From NCBI RefSeq assembly GCF_021155765.1, contig NC_060113.1, positions 1,230,501 to 1,294,500 on the forward strand: a DNA stretch of 64,000 nucleotides, written 5' to 3'. The notes beneath the pieces are model-generated. The model was not told the DNA's origin. It saw nothing but the letters and a program-made list of their open reading frames with translations, and searched no databases. A program made the position numbers and the translations under genes. The stretch comes from Diprion similis. Its lineage: Eukaryota > Arthropoda > Insecta > Hymenoptera > Diprionidae. Shown piece after piece: positions 10,947 through 25,044 of this stretch (position 1 is its first letter; each line of letters begins with the position of its first letter).

Positions 10947-12548
10947 CGTGAATATAAACGGGGTTTTCCTATCCTTCACTGATTATCTTCGATCACTTTA
11001 TGCAAAAATAGGAAAAACCGATAAAGTGAGAAAGAAACTATATATGTAAAAAAAAAAAAAAAAAAAAAACAAATTCAAGAATAACGACTCCACGTAAAAA
11101 GAGCCCGATTCTTTATAACCGCTACAATTTCTCCCCTTCGTCGAATCACTGAATATCGCACTGTCCGGTGTCCATATCGATCACTCCAACAACGATCTGA
11201 TCTAGAAGGTGAAACCGTTTTTGCCCACGTTTTTGATCCCGAAATTTGACAAGAAATAAAACGAAATTTGTATGAAAACAAACAAACAAACAAACAAACA
11301 AACAAACAACGATAATTATTTTTCTTCTTCTTCACTACCCTATTGAGTAACGGTAATCAGTAACACCGACCCGATCTCTTAGCCAGACTTCGTTTCTTTG
11401 AGAGGATGCGATCGCAGTGGACAGTCTATATACTCTCCCCACCACGAGATCCGGATGGATATCCTTAGTCGGTGCTGCTTATAGTCACTCGCCGCTTATA
11501 CATACGAACCACTTGTCTTCGGGGTGCTTCGCTTCTCCGTCTCTGCTACCGAATGCCGATCATCCGGTCAAAGAGAAAGACTTTCCTTTCCAACTCTAGC
11601 CAAGAACTCGCCGACCGTAATTCGCCGTCTCCTCTACTCGAGGAAAATTCAACGGGGTGGTGTAAAAAAAAAAAAAACGCCCCATAATTTTGTCGCATGG
11701 AAAAAAAATTTCACCGTTTTTTATGTAAATTGTCAATTTTTGCTATAACAGTTTTCATCGTTTTCAATCTTATATATTTTTCGTACGGTTGCACTTATTC
11801 GCAGAGTTTTTCTTAATGAAATGAAATTTCTCGTATTCGGTATTGTTTAAACATTTCGGTCATAATGGTAAGTATTTTTACCACCTATTTTATAACCGTT
11901 TTATGGATGTGTTTTGGCGAATTTTTTAACATATTTATTTGCGGTTTTGCAAGATGTTAAAAATTCAAAATGGCGGAACCGTATGGCCCACGAAAATTTC
12001 AAATTAGATCGAATTCGAAGAAAAAACTCTATTCAGAGGTTTTCGGGGTCGCTGATTACGAATCTGAAACGAGATTTCGAAAATACAAGATGGCGGATCC
12101 AATCAGTGACTCCAAAAACCCCTGCACAGATTTTTTATACCGTATTCGATAAGATTTGAATTTTTCATCCACCATATTGGATCCACCATCTTGTATCTTC
12201 GAAATCTCGTTTCAGATTCCTAATCAACGACCCCAAAAGCCATGGAAGCGGAACAAAGTGTGATTCAAAGGGTTAACATTAGTATAATAACAATCGGCTG
12301 TAGGTTTCTATAGAATAAACAAAGTTCTTTGAGCCTGAATTCCTTGATGAGATTCCTGCAACTCAGATCTGCAGCCTTCTAGACGAGTTTCCGTCTTGGG
12401 TCTAGATCATGGGTGAGAGTCTAGATATGAACTGGTTTCTTTTTTCTCCAACGCGAGAATTCGACGGTGCGATAAAACGTCGATAGTAAAATTTATCATT
12501 ATTTATAAGCGCGTTAGATCGAACCGGTCGAACTCGATTTTCGCTCAC
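10947..12548. other. Upstream region of the secreted gene
   Basis: Putative 5' UTR and promoter area of the minus-strand secreted gene. A TATATA word lies at about 11040-11045 and a TCAGTG initiator-like word at about 10977-10982, but their spacing is not canonical. A (CAAA)n run lies at 11277-11310, and 11390-11660 is locally more GC-rich. No coding exon is supported. Confidence 0.35.
11950..12245. repeat. Dispersed repeat copy 2 with internal inverted repeat
   Basis: Holds CAAAATGGCGGAACCGTATG, GATTACGAATCTGAAACGAG and CAAGATGGCGGATCCAATC. About 80 bp further on come the reverse-complement halves ATTGGATCCACCATCTTGTA and CGAAATCTCGTTTCAGATTC. The two halves therefore form an inverted pair (about 12045-12230). 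Same family as copies at 8820, 17180 and 36145. Confidence 0.75.
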
Positions 12549-12751
12549 CTCGAGCCAAAAGACCCCCCAAAAACGCGTCCAACTTTTTCTTCGACATTGA
12601 ATTTCACCGGCGGCGACATATCCGGCTTAACAGGTTTCTTCTTCAAGTTACTTCCGGTTCGCTTTATCGCTTCCGCAAGCCGCTTCTCGCGCCTCGATAG
12701 TTTCCACCCTTCCAGGTTCAGGCGACGAAACGCCAAATTTATCGAGTTCAA
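12549..12751 (-). CDS. Candidate isolated coding exon
   Basis: Minus-strand open block flanked by a good acceptor (pyrimidine tract ending AAACGTCAG before 12751) and a good donor (TCGAG|GTGAGC after 12549). 203 nt, phase 0 in, phase 2 out; only this frame is open. It encodes a basic peptide with LEGWKLSRREKRLAEAIKR and GRVFGGSFGSR. It is GC-richer than its surroundings. Its phase does not fit the signal-peptide exon at 4773. It would fit the exon at 1064, which also needs phase 2, but that skips the core of the gene. It may belong to an unseen gene or be fortuitous. Confidence 0.33.
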
Positions 12752-15412
12752 CTGACGTTTGAAAGGGATAAAAAAATCGCCTTTGTACGACGTCGAAATC
12801 GCAGAAATACCTTCTGCGTGTTCATCTAGGTCTGTCCGAGCAAGTATAAAGTATAACTTCTACTATCCTTTCACTGCAAAAGCAAAGACGTATAAGAATT
12901 GCTATATATAATGGTTATACACGGGTAGTAGCTGTGTAAAGGTGTATCGTGATCTAGTTGCACTGGTCTCGGTATAATAATAATAAACTAAACTAGTTTA
13001 TACTGGACATTTGGAATTAAACCGAATAAATATTGCCGATTTAGCCAAGCCGCGATTATTAAAATGCGAATAATGTCGACCGGCGTTTTGGAGTATGTTG
13101 AAAGAGAAAAAAAATAAAAGAGTGAAAAATAGAGACAGAGAGAGAGAGAGAGAGAGAAGGAAATCGAAAGCAAGGCTTCGAAATTGTACAAATTGCACAG
13201 CGAACCACTCTCGCATATTGATGTCTTCAAACAATTTTGACACACTTATATACATCAGGGTATCTGAGAGATTATTTTTGTTTATTTTTTTGTTCCTTTC
13301 AAACAGTAGTCAATGAAAAAATTAATAAGAATCAGAACGTTGCTGCAAGAGGTGAATAAATAATTGTTCAGTTTAATAGGTGCGAATCGTGTTCCAAGTT
13401 TAGTTGCAATTCCGAATTTTTAAATTTCCGAAAGCGCCAAGTTTCTAATTTTTTTGATTGCGAAACTTGAAGTAAAGAAATCAAACTTTGACGAAACATC
13501 AAAGTAGAGAATGGTCCGAAACCCAAGGCTCAAAGTTCTGAAAGTTCAAAGTTCCAAAGGGTCAAAAATTTTAAGGGATAAAATGAGAAAATTTGAAAAT
13601 CTATAACATCGAAATTTCGAATGATCGAAGATTTTCACTACTGTGAATTTCTAGCTCGTTGAAATTTAACCTTCGTTTTGGGTTTTCGATGTTCTTTCAT
13701 TCGGAATCCTGATTTTCGGTTTTTCTAATTGTTTTCTTTAATTTTTAGATTCTCGCTAAATCGAAATTTTGATCCACCGGGTTTCCGACAGTTCAAAACT
13801 GCATCGTTTCTTCAAAATTTGACTTCTTCACTCAAACTTCCTTCAGCAATAATCCAACATCAGTTACTTCCGGAACTTTTAAAATTCGGCACTTCAATCC
13901 CGCCCCCAGACTTCGTGCGGAATATCACTCATCAGGCATCTCCGGCAGCAGGAAGAAGAAGCAATCGGCGTATTTCCGGTCATTCTATTCTCGATAGCGA
14001 GCTCGTATTTCGCAAGGTACCTACGTATACCCGAGTATTTATTCTGCGAAGAGGGAGAAAAAGTATCAATTAAAAACCGTCTACGTACACTGTATACACG
14101 TGTTGCGTTGCGAAGCTATATGGATGAACCAACCATACCTAACCACCCAGAAAAGCGCAAAAAAATTCATCTCAAGATGGGAATCTCTCTTGCTCGTCAA
14201 GCGTTTTCTCTAATTTCCGGTCTCCCCGACTTCCGGTTTCATCTTTAATAATATACGTGCATTCTTACGTGATAAAACCGGGTCTCTTTTCTCCGTCAAA
14301 ATAACGGAATTTGGTAACAATAATTTGTTGAATTGATTGATATACTTATTTCATTTTTTTCAACGATCTTGATCGGTGGTCCGACAAATAGATACATCAG
14401 GTGTCAGCACGAATTGCGTAACAATTAAGTATATACGTAGAGGTACAGAGAGCCAGAATATCGCGTGTAACCGTCTGGTATTTGTAAGTAGAATTATACA
14501 TATATAGATAGACAGAATTCTATTGCCTCTCACTTCTCAGCTGTGCGGTAGATTTTTGTATTAATTTTTTACAACCTCCGTCGAAGAGTTGAAACACCGT
14601 GTACAGTTCACGTCTCGTAATCCGTTCACCGATTATACTTGCAACGTTTCGTTTATAACCGCGGGTTCGTCGAAAAATTTTCGTTTAATCACTGTTAATT
14701 TGAAAATAAGCGTGAGAAAAAAGAAAGAAACAAACAAACGAAAAAAAAATTTTACTGTCAAAAAATATTTCAAAAATTTCACAATTCTACAAAATGTATA
14801 CACAACTAAGGATATAATATATTCTTTAAACGTTAGATGTATAATTGAACCTTACAATCTTCCGAAAATCGCAACAAATATTTACACACATAGATTGAAA
14901 ATACAATTGTTTCCACTTAACAAAGCTATTATAGCTATATGATCCACGATATCCGGTGTTGGATAACTGCGGGGATTATTCCTCAGTAATTATACATCGC
15001 AGTCTATCATCGCAGTTATTTATCAAGATGATAGATATTTATTAGATTATTTTCATCTCGAATACATTATAATATCGGAAGAGTCGGAAAAAGAAACTTT
15101 CATTTTCACTATCACTAGCGTTATTTATAAACCCCCCCCCCCAGTTATTTACGATTTCTACGGATTGCCCTCCTCGTATCTCTTCGCAGCTTCCGTCAGT
15201 TCGCGAGATGCCTCCTTGAGATCGACTCGAGATACTTACTCGATGGGAGAAAGTGGCTTTGAGTGCCCCGCCCCGAAGTAAAATAAATGCATTCCACTCT
15301 GAGAGACGCGTGAGACGTATATGTATAGGTTTTATGTCTGTACAGAGGATAAAACTTAGTCCTCGATCTCGGGACTGTGATTAAAGTCTCGAATCCCGGT
15401 GATGACGAGGAC

Positions 15413-15445
<33 letters not shown>

Positions 15446-15583
15446 CAGTGCTATTGTGGTAATTGTAAAAGTTCCTGATTTCATCCCAGCTGCCTAATTC
15501 CATTAAGGAAAATTCTCTAAGGAAATTGATGCACATTATTCATAAATTGTATAATATATCTTAATCGTGTATATATGTATATA
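12752..15583. other. Non-coding AT-rich region
   Basis: No gene seen. Contains a (GA)n run at 13135-13158 and a degenerate stretch near 13440-13760 built from recurring AAAGTTC and TCGAAATTT words. A (GAT)n run lies at about 15410-15446. The 114-codon plus-strand ORF at 13729-14073 lacks splice or domain support. Confidence 0.5.
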
Positions 15584-16193
15584 GGGCGTTCCACTTCAAA
15601 TTAGCAGCCGCTGTACCTCACTTCATTGGATTTGGACAATTTTTTAGCATGATGTTCTTACCAACTGAAAATGGTATCGGATATTTGATCAGATTTAATT
15701 TAGCGAGGCTAGTGAAATTCATTAAAAATAAATCGTGAAAGCAATTCCGCAAAACGCAAGTTTTTTTTTTTTTCAAAATCTCAATATAAACTCATACCGA
15801 TTCTATGATTTGAATTGTGATTTTTTAACACCGAACGATAATGTAATTCCGTGATCTATTTATAAGATCGGGGAATAGAAAGGAAGGAAAAAAAAAAAAA
15901 ACGCCAAGTTCGAGATGAAAAAAAATTAAAAACTTGCGAGAAAAATAGTTAATTAATATTGAGATTCCATTATCGTATGGTGCTTAAAAATCACGTTTCA
16001 AATCATAGAGTCTTCGTAAATTCTTTCAGATTTTAAAAAATGTCATTTTTGGAATCGGTTTTTCAATTTTTGTTCTTAATTTCACCGCTGGCTGAAAAAA
16101 AAACTGAATGAAAATTCCGAAACCCTTTTTGGGTCGGTAAGTACATCATACTAAAAATAATGACGATGGCTGTTAATTGGCGTTGAATGCCCC
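15584..16193. mobile_element. Inverted-repeat (foldback) element of about 610 bp
   Basis: Left end GGGCGTTCCACTTCAAATTA and, on the other strand, right end GGGGCATTCAACGCCAATTA start an imperfect inverted repeat. It continues through CAGCC(G/A) and the matching words TAGCATGATGTTCTTACC / TAGTATGATGTACTTACC. Inner segments also pair: TTTGAATTGTGATTTTTTAA with TTTGAAACGTGATTTTTAAG on the opposite strand. The ends are bordered by TA-rich DNA. There is no transposase ORF. Confidence 0.7.
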
Positions 16194-19100
16194 ATACATA
16201 TACGTATATATGTATATAAATATTGCTGCGGTTTATCGAAAACCTAATAAATGCTATATAAAAAATTCATCACCTCCTGATGGTTTAATTTTTGTTCAGT
16301 TAATTGTTTCTCCAACAGGTATTTGTTATAATCGATTAAAGCATATCGCTTGCAGTAATTCACACATTCGCATAATTATGCCTGCAGTGTATCGTAATTT
16401 TATTAATTCACTCTGTTTCAGGTTACTCAAGGATAATTCGGTTTCGCTGTGAATGACGCGTTAAAAATTTCACTATTAACACATGTCCATATACGCATCC
16501 AGCTGTTTATTTATCTTACACCGCAATACAGCTTCGAGCGGTTTAATATATTGGTATACGTATACTTGTTTGTACGTTAACACGTATCATCTGTCCACAG
16601 ATGAGCAATGAACTTGACCGGAAGTGGGTCACGTCCAAGGCGTATAACGTCCTTTCCACCTGCAGACGCCGCCTCGCAGCATCCGCCTATCTCTTTCTCT
16701 TTTTCTCTTTTTCTCTTTTTCTTTTCCTGGCTGCCGAAGTGTTAATCGTTTCCTGTGTCAGTGGAACGTTAATATATTTCTTAAAAAAAAATTCAGGCAA
16801 TTAGATGATTGATCTGAAAAGATTTTTACACACGCGTTAATAATGCCAAAAGGAGATGGAAAATTTTTTTTTTTCCATTTTTCCCATAGATTTATACATT
16901 ATAGACATTTTTAGGATAGAAAATTTTTTTTTTTTGACATCAGTATAACGCGATATACTTTGCAATCAAACTCTGATCGATAATCAATTATTATTACACG
17001 ATTCGAAAGGTGAATTAAAAAACGTTGTAATCAGTGTCTGCAAGAAAATGTCTTAATAATTCGAATTTCGAACTACGAATTCAGTCAAAAGTCTTTGGAT
17101 ACCATATTAAATGAGAATATTAAATTTTTATTTTTATTTTTTTTTATTTTGAACCACAGAAGTGGATGAATCGTTACAAATTTTGGAACTCTGATTTCAG
17201 ATTCATGCTCAGCGACCCAAAAGCCGAATCGATTAATCCGTTCTCAAGATATCGTGATTCTTATTTGATCTTTTGGAATTTCGTTATTTGAAAAATCAAA
17301 AAATTACCGAACCGATCAAAGCGAAAATCTAATCAATTCAAGCCACGTCAATTGAGACCAAAATCACTGAAATCCAATAACTTCTTCAACTCATCTGTTC
17401 ATTTCCGTAATGCATAATTACAATAACTTCCTTTTTTCCCTGAAAGCCAAGAAACGTAAAGTTAAAAACGAATACGGGCTGCTTTTTTTTCACTTCGCAA
17501 TAATGCATTACGTACACATTACATACTTTTCGCAATGTGACTATCAATGGAGTCTTAACATCATACTTATACACTATATACAACACATTGTGTGTACCTT
17601 GGCATACGTGCCGCTTGATCTCGTTGTTACGAAATCACTTTCGGACACGTATGTCTCTGTTATGTTAGATTACATTAGAGACTTTCGTGTCGCCTCCGTC
17701 TCGTCTTCGCGTTTCACAGAGAGACTCGCATTTCGTATTATATGTGCGTTGAATAAACGATCGAAGGAGCGGTGAAAAAAAAAAACCGCTCCTTTCTTTA
17801 CACCCGTTATAACTCAAGGGGTTACATGGGTTCTGAGAGGCAAGAGAAAAACAAAATAAAAAAAAAAAAGAAAGAAAGAAAGAAAAAAGAAACGAATTTC
17901 CTTTTTAAATATAATAAACGAATTATTTTATTCAAACTTTAACAACGGTAGGAAAATTTTAAAGGAAAACAATTGTGCAATTTTTCTTTCATCGCGGTGT
18001 TATTTGTACGCGTATAATCGTAATGATTGAAAAATTTTCAATTGGAATTCGAACAGGAATTATTTTCCAAGCCGAGAAACCGATTGTTTGTTAAAATAGA
18101 AAAATATGAATGGACAGATTTTTCGCAACCGATCGTTTCGATCGGCGGATTATCCGCAGCTGCGGGATTTCGGACACGTAATATAAATTCTATGTGCAAT
18201 TCACGCGTTGCGCAATGATTATAGTTATAGTATATTGGATCGGTATATACATATATGTATGTATGTATCTTATATACAAATTTTTATATATATGTATATG
18301 TATACTTACATGTTACAATACAGTCACCGGCATGACAAATCCCGCAGAAAACCGGCTTCGCGGGTCTTTAAACTCTTAACTTTCGACTTTCAACTTTTAA
18401 CCCGAATTATCGTTTTGTTTTTCAACGTTACATTATTCCTAAAAATAGTTGTCACGATTTGAATCCGGAATCCAGATCGATATAATTTATCATAAAACGA
18501 TGTGGGTAAACAATAATAATAAAAAACAATTAGTAATAATTGAAAAGAAAATCACGATAAAAATTCGTAACGTAATAATATTGCAAAAAATGATATTAAA
18601 AATTGTCTAATAGGTTGTTAATTAACGATTTACCGATCGTTGTTTATTATCGTCTGGCAACGAAACTGCCGACTTCAATTTAACAACCGACGTTGCTTTG
18701 CAGTTTGCAAAATAAGCGGATATAGATCGCGGAAAATATCCTTGGGTTGTAAAGCGTGAGAATTTTATGATTTTTCACTCACATTAACATATATACTATT
18801 TATATTACATATGTATATGTATAGACAATACAAGAACGCGTCAAACGACGCGATTTACGAGAAATGAATTTTGGCGAACAGCTTTGAAGTTGAATAAATA
18901 AACGGTCGTAAAACAGGGTCTGTAAAATTTTCCTGACATTAAAGTAAGTAAATTTTTACTTCGTATCACGTATAAAGATCTTAAATCAAACCGTATCTCA
19001 TATTATGTATAATTTTATAACAATAATAATAATAACAACAACAATAATAATAATAATAATATACTACGAGGCGAAGTTTATATATAATTAATATTCAAGC

Positions 19101-22100
19101 TATTCTTTTCAATTAACCAATCCTGCTGAATTAGAACAGAAAAATATCTGCGCGATAATAAATCGATTCATGATGTTACCTGTGCAAATTTACTTTCAAG
19201 GAAATTAATTTTCGCGAATAAGTTTATGTTATATACTTATGTGTGTATGTATACATATATATTATATATATATATATGTACCGACTTTATACACACTTTG
19301 GCAAATTGCGAGTGGGCGTTGCTGTGAGTTTCACAAATCAACGACGCGACGTCAGTCGTAAAGATACTCGTCAGTTTCTAATTTAGCGAACGACTTTTAG
19401 GCGGAGGGAAATTCGCGAGAAGGATGGAAATTTTTTTTTTTTTTTTTTTTAAATTAAATAAATGAATAAAAACCCGTAGAAATATTGCATCATGTTATAA
19501 ATACAAGAAGAAAGGAATGAGACGCGTACACGATATTTTTCGTGTTCTCATTTGCTTAAATTGCGTGACAATTCACGCAAATCCTCACGCCATTTCATCA
19601 TCATGCACTGCGATGCTCCACAGATTTCCGTCCGAAAGATATGAAAAAATAAAAATGAAAAAGAATAAGAAGAAGATTAAAATGAATGAAAAAAATTCAG
19701 TCTCAGCTTCTCAGATTGTACCGTCAAATTTTATTTCTCTTTTTATTGTTCTTACAATTTTAGGGTATTTTGTACAAAAAGAAAAGAAAATAAAGAAAAA
19801 AATTTACCGCGCTCCAGCGAATTGTAAAGAGAAGCGTTGAAAAGGAAATAATTGTATGCGAAAAAAGTATGCGGAGGTAAAAGTTTTTTTTTTTTTTTTT
19901 TTGTTTTTCAACAGCGTTTTTGAAAATTTTTATTTTCGTCTCTTTTTTTCTTCTCCTATCATTTCACGAGTAATTAATTGATGAAGAATATGAAGCATCG
20001 ACAGAATACTACAAAAATTAATAATCTTAGGAAACTGTATATATAAGATAAATTTCTTCCTCTATTCGTCTACACCTTATAAGTAAGAAAAAAAATTAGC
20101 CTCGAAAGAATGGAGAAAAATTTGTGTAAAAAAAAAAAAAAAACGAAATTGTAAAGCAATGAAACTTGGGTGTAACATTTCCTCTTTATACTTTGTACTT
20201 TATATGTATACCTACCTATACGTGAGTATGTATATAACAATAAACGCGCAAGCGGAGAGAGTTCTTCCAAAGATCTTACTTTCACATTCACCATCGCACA
20301 CGTACATACATCAGGATGCTGGATCGAGCAGAGATCCAAAGTTCAATGCCAAGTCATGTACCGAATAAACTGCAGGGCTGTTAAAGAGATACTTTGAACT
20401 ACAAATTTACAGCACTTTTTGGACAGCTATCGCGTGTGTTTTTGTGTGTATATATATATACATATATATATATAAAATGAATTATTCATCACCTTAAACT
20501 TGACCCCAATACATATTTACTCTGTGAAAATAAAGATGAATATTAATAATCAACGTTCAAACGTGAGAAAAATTTTTCAAACATATAAAAAAAAAACGTA
20601 TTTTTGATTGATTTTCTTGCGAAAAAAATTGATTAAAGCAAATGTATAATATGTTTTTGTTTCGCGTTGATAAAAATCTTATGCCAGAACGATATCTCTG
20701 CGAAAATAATGAGTTTTTTTTTTCTTTCTTTTTCCTTCTAACATCGTGATTTCGATTTCGTGATTTTAAATCGCGACTTAGAACGCTTCGATTCGTATTA
20801 ATTCGGTTTGAATTTTATTTATTTTCCTAACGTTCGCAGCAAGCAAGTCACTTTCTCTCATGCGTTCGAACTCTATGCGTCACAGCTCAATGTTAGTATG
20901 ATCCTGAGAATGTTTAACCGTTATTTTATTTTTTTTACCCGCGTCACCGAACGATGCGCTTTTTCTCCATTTCATAATCTCATCAAATCCTCGCTAAAAC
21001 CATTTGCTAATATGCATTTTTATGTTGCTCGATTGATTATTATTTCATGGATTGAAATATGAAGAAAATATTATAGAGTGTAATAAAATGTATTTCTTAT
21101 TTCATCGGAGAAATTTTGTTGGCATGTTTCTTTTTTTTTTTTTCAACTTTTTTTTTTCCATAACGTTGCAATTTATTTTCATAATTGTATAGTATCAATT
21201 GTTTTTTTACTTGCTTCATGTTTTTTTTTTCTTTTTTTTTTTCAAGTTTTTATCCCTTACTAGTACAATATCATGTAACCTGCGTTTTATATAACACTTC
21301 TATAATAATATTAATGCATACATATTTATTTATTGAAATAAAAAAAAAAATAAAAAAATGATAATTTTCTTCTTTTTTTTTTATTCTCTTCTCTAATCGG
21401 GTAGCAAAGGCACGTTCAATTCCGGTCGAAATTACGTGAAAAGTTTATTGCCAAATTATTTTATAGAAAACGAAAAACCTGCGGTTAATTTATATGATAA
21501 AAATGATGAAATTCATTCTGTTTTTTTTTTCTCGCGAAAAATCTATAGACAAGCAGGTGATTTTGCATGAAAAATTTTGAATACGAATGTTTGAAAATTG
21601 CCAAGCCAGGGTCGCTGGCAAATTTTTAATCGGAGTTTCCTCTGATTGATTTTACAATCAGTGTAAAACAGATGTCGATGATACGTAAATCGTTCGGAAT
21701 TGAACAAACGGTTGAATATCTTACACCAAAAATTTGTAAACGATCGAATGAATCTAAAATATCAAGATCAGCATAATATCGTTTCGTTTTTCACATTAAA
21801 AATCACGATAAAATAGAATAAGTAGCTGTGTTTATTTTTTATTGATTACTTTTACTTTTATTCCGGTTGTCTTTGATCGAAAACCGATAATTATATTACT
21901 AATAATAGCAGATAATTGTAATAATAACGATAATAATAATATAATAATAATGATAATAATAATAGCATCAATTGTGCTGAGAGGAGCCAAAGCGGTATAT
22001 ACACAGCTCGTTATTCAACTTATAATTTATGGATTTAAGTTAAATACTAATTAGGCTATAAGAAAAATGCAAATTTGTAACACTATATAATGTGTATAAT

Positions 22101-24926
22101 AATGATAACAATAGTAATAAATGTTTGTATGTATATATTAATAACAATAATATCTATAGCACACAGAGAAAAATGGAAGTGTATCTTTAATATATTATAA
22201 GTATTATACATATAAATATATGTATTATAAATTCTGTCCTTTTTTCATGTAATAGTAATTTTTATCTAAATGTAATTTATAATTATTCGCGAATTTAATC
22301 TAACGATAATCGATAATCAATAATCAATAATCGTCATCGTCTTTTATCGTGACTATGTACTTAAAAAAGTTTTGATTTATTTATTCAGGATTTTTCCCTA
22401 CCAATTATTATTTAGGATTAGATGTGATAAAAACAATCAGAAGGTAATGAAACCGAAAAACCTGTGATTATAAAAAGCCTCTATGCCTACAATAAGAAGT
22501 AGAAAATATATTACTATATAAAATAAGCCTAAAAAAACGGTGAAACTTATTATATTCACACCTGTCGGGATTTTAAAAATTTGTAAAACGGTGAATAAAA
22601 AATGTTTACATAATACGAATGAAACGTATTTATGTTTATCCGAGTGTATGTATTATATATACATATATAAGTAAATAAATATATTATGATATTGAAATTG
22701 GATACTTCAATATGTATTTCTTTTTTTTTTTTTTTGTTAATTTGTTTTTATTCTATTCCTTTTGGTTTTTCACTGAATTCGAATAGTGCAAGATTTATAA
22801 TTCAATGTAAGAAAGTTTTCGTATAGTGCGGAGAAGTTGATTTAACGTGTATATTTATATATAATATATATATCTTAATACATAATATATTGCGTATTGT
22901 AGGATTCAATATGAAAGGACAAATAATTCAATATTGCAGTACTGCATTGAAAACAAAATAGAATGGAATAAAAAGTATAAAACATTTTTTTTTCAAGTGT
23001 ATTAAAATATAATAGATTCATTAGAGTTTTCTAAATTATATATGTATATATTTGTGTGTATTTATAAGTAAACTAACGACTAGACTTTATAAAACTGACG
23101 CGTGGCATACAATATATATTATTATTAATAATAATAATAATAATAATAATAGTAATAATAATGTAGGCCTGTTAATAATGATAATTCTAAATTCAGTCGT
23201 GAGTAATAAAAAAATAAAAGTGTAATATAAAAGTACGGAAGTGATACATAAATGCAAGCAAATGTTAAACGAAAAAAATAAGAAATACGTTATACGGTGG
23301 AAAATATTCAAGAATAAACTTTAAATTTATATAGTTTCACATCCTATAATGAATCTATATGTCTGATATCTAAAGAGATAAAGAGACACAAGTTTATGAT
23401 GATTTATATTTAAGTTAATCGTGTATGATAATTGCGTGGAGATAAAATATTTTTCACAATTTTAAGAAAGTATTATATGTATATCAACGTAGTATATTGT
23501 TACGTACAATAAGTGTATTCTAAATCAATCTACATAACGTATATGTATATATATAATATGTATACAGGAGTGCGTTGAACCGTCTGCGTTTGTCGATAAA
23601 TATTGTTAACATTATTATCACGAATAACAATTTCTTTTCTAAAGAAGAAAAAAAAAAAAAAAAAAGTACGAATTATCAATTTTTTATATTAAAGACGTAT
23701 AAAATTAAATTATTAGAACAAGAACACGCGCACAAAAGATCGGAAGAAGACTGCAATTAATTATTGCCCGTACAGTAAGAATAAATTAATTAATTTAACT
23801 CTGTATGTGCTGAGACAGGATAAAAAATCTCCCCGTGCGTATATTGTAATAGTATTAAAAAACTTGCAGTCAGGTTTACTCATTTCGAATAACTGTAAAT
23901 ATCGTGTATTTGTACAATAATACAATAAGATTATATAATTTGCAACTTCGCGAAATTACAACAATTTTCAAAACGATTTCGGAACGACGAAGACGACGAA
24001 AAGCCAAACAAGTAAAAAAATTTCGTTTCGTCTATTCTTGTTATTTTCTTGATTTTTTTCCTTCAAGTCTGTATTTCATCGATAAATATATTCATATATA
24101 CTTGTATTCATTTACTTATGTATTTATAAAAACGATTTGTTGCTAGCTAAAACACCAATGGACGAAATGACCCGCAATTAAAAATGGCGCCTTATATAAA
24201 TTATCGTTCTATTATCATTATTATTAGTAACATTACGATTATAGTAACAACCGTCGCATATCTAATATATATCGTAGATTTTTCTCTCTATCTATATTCT
24301 TTTCTACTGAATATTCAGGTGGTATGTTGATCTTTTATTTTTTTTTTTATTTATTTTTTTTTCGGGCGAATTTTCAATAAATTCTATTGTATATATATAT
24401 ATAGGTATCATTTGCTTCGATATGGTATGACGTATACACATATATTATATATATATAACATAGATGTGTATTACACTGTTGGTGTTACTCGTTCCATTTT
24501 GAATTAAAAAAATAATACGAAAATAAAAACCAATCCAACAAATAAACGATTGTGAAAAATCTCCCCGGTTAAGAAAAAAATAAATAAATAAATAAAAGTG
24601 TTGAAAAAAATTTTTCTTGACATTTGTTTTCCTTTTTCCTTCTATTTCGTAAATTTTAATATTGACAATATTATTATCCGTGGTGTTTTTTGAGAAAATA
24701 AAGGCTGTAGAGAAAGAAAACAAATGTAAAGTAATAAATACGAGGCAGCTTTTCAGTCCTTTTTACCAGCATCCGTTTTTAACAAGCTCTTGCGATTCCG
24801 CAGCGATATAAGCTTGCGACGCATTAATACGGTCTTTAGGACGCTGCTAGTCATCGATGGCCTGCCGCTACCGCGATGAGCCTCTGGTTCGACGACAGAC
24901 GAGCCTGCAGACCGGGAAATACTTTG
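16194..24926. other. AT-rich intergenic / probable MCTP 3' UTR
   Basis: Nearly 9 kb of very AT-rich sequence with TA, TAA and TTA microsatellites (for example 19020-19062, 21920-21962, 23120-23155) and T-tracts. No splice-supported coding exon was seen. The part next to 24926 should include the MCTP 3' UTR. Several minus-strand AATAAA words (for example about 24330-24352) are possible polyadenylation signals, and I cannot choose between them. A short dispersed-repeat fragment lies at 17180-17232. Confidence 0.45.
17180..17232. repeat. Dispersed repeat fragment (copy 3)
   Basis: Carries CTGATTTCAGATTCATGCTC followed by AGCGACCCAAAAGCC, the same words found in the other copies at 8820-9075, 11950-12245 and 36145-36325. 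Confidence 0.5.
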
Positions 24927-25044
24927 TTACGCGGTTTTTTTCCGCCGTTGATGATCTTTACGAGACACACCGCTTCCGGTCGGAACCGCCGCACCGCCGA
25001 CTCCACTTCTCTCGCAGTCGGGTGTTGGAACGGGTTTCAACTCT
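24927..25044 (-). CDS. Mctp: MCTP last coding exon and stop
   Basis: Acceptor ACTATCTTTCAG before 25044, phase 2 in; reads [14 protein letters not shown] and a basic end RRKKTA, with TAA at 24929-24927. Confidence 0.88.

Noticed and set aside
13729..14073. 114-codon plus-strand ORF
   Set aside because: No splice-site or family support; sits at the edge of a degenerate word repeat.
16601..16804. 67-codon plus-strand ORF with a GC-richer first half and an AG just before the ATG
   Set aside because: The second half is a CT-rich simple sequence and no partner exon was found.
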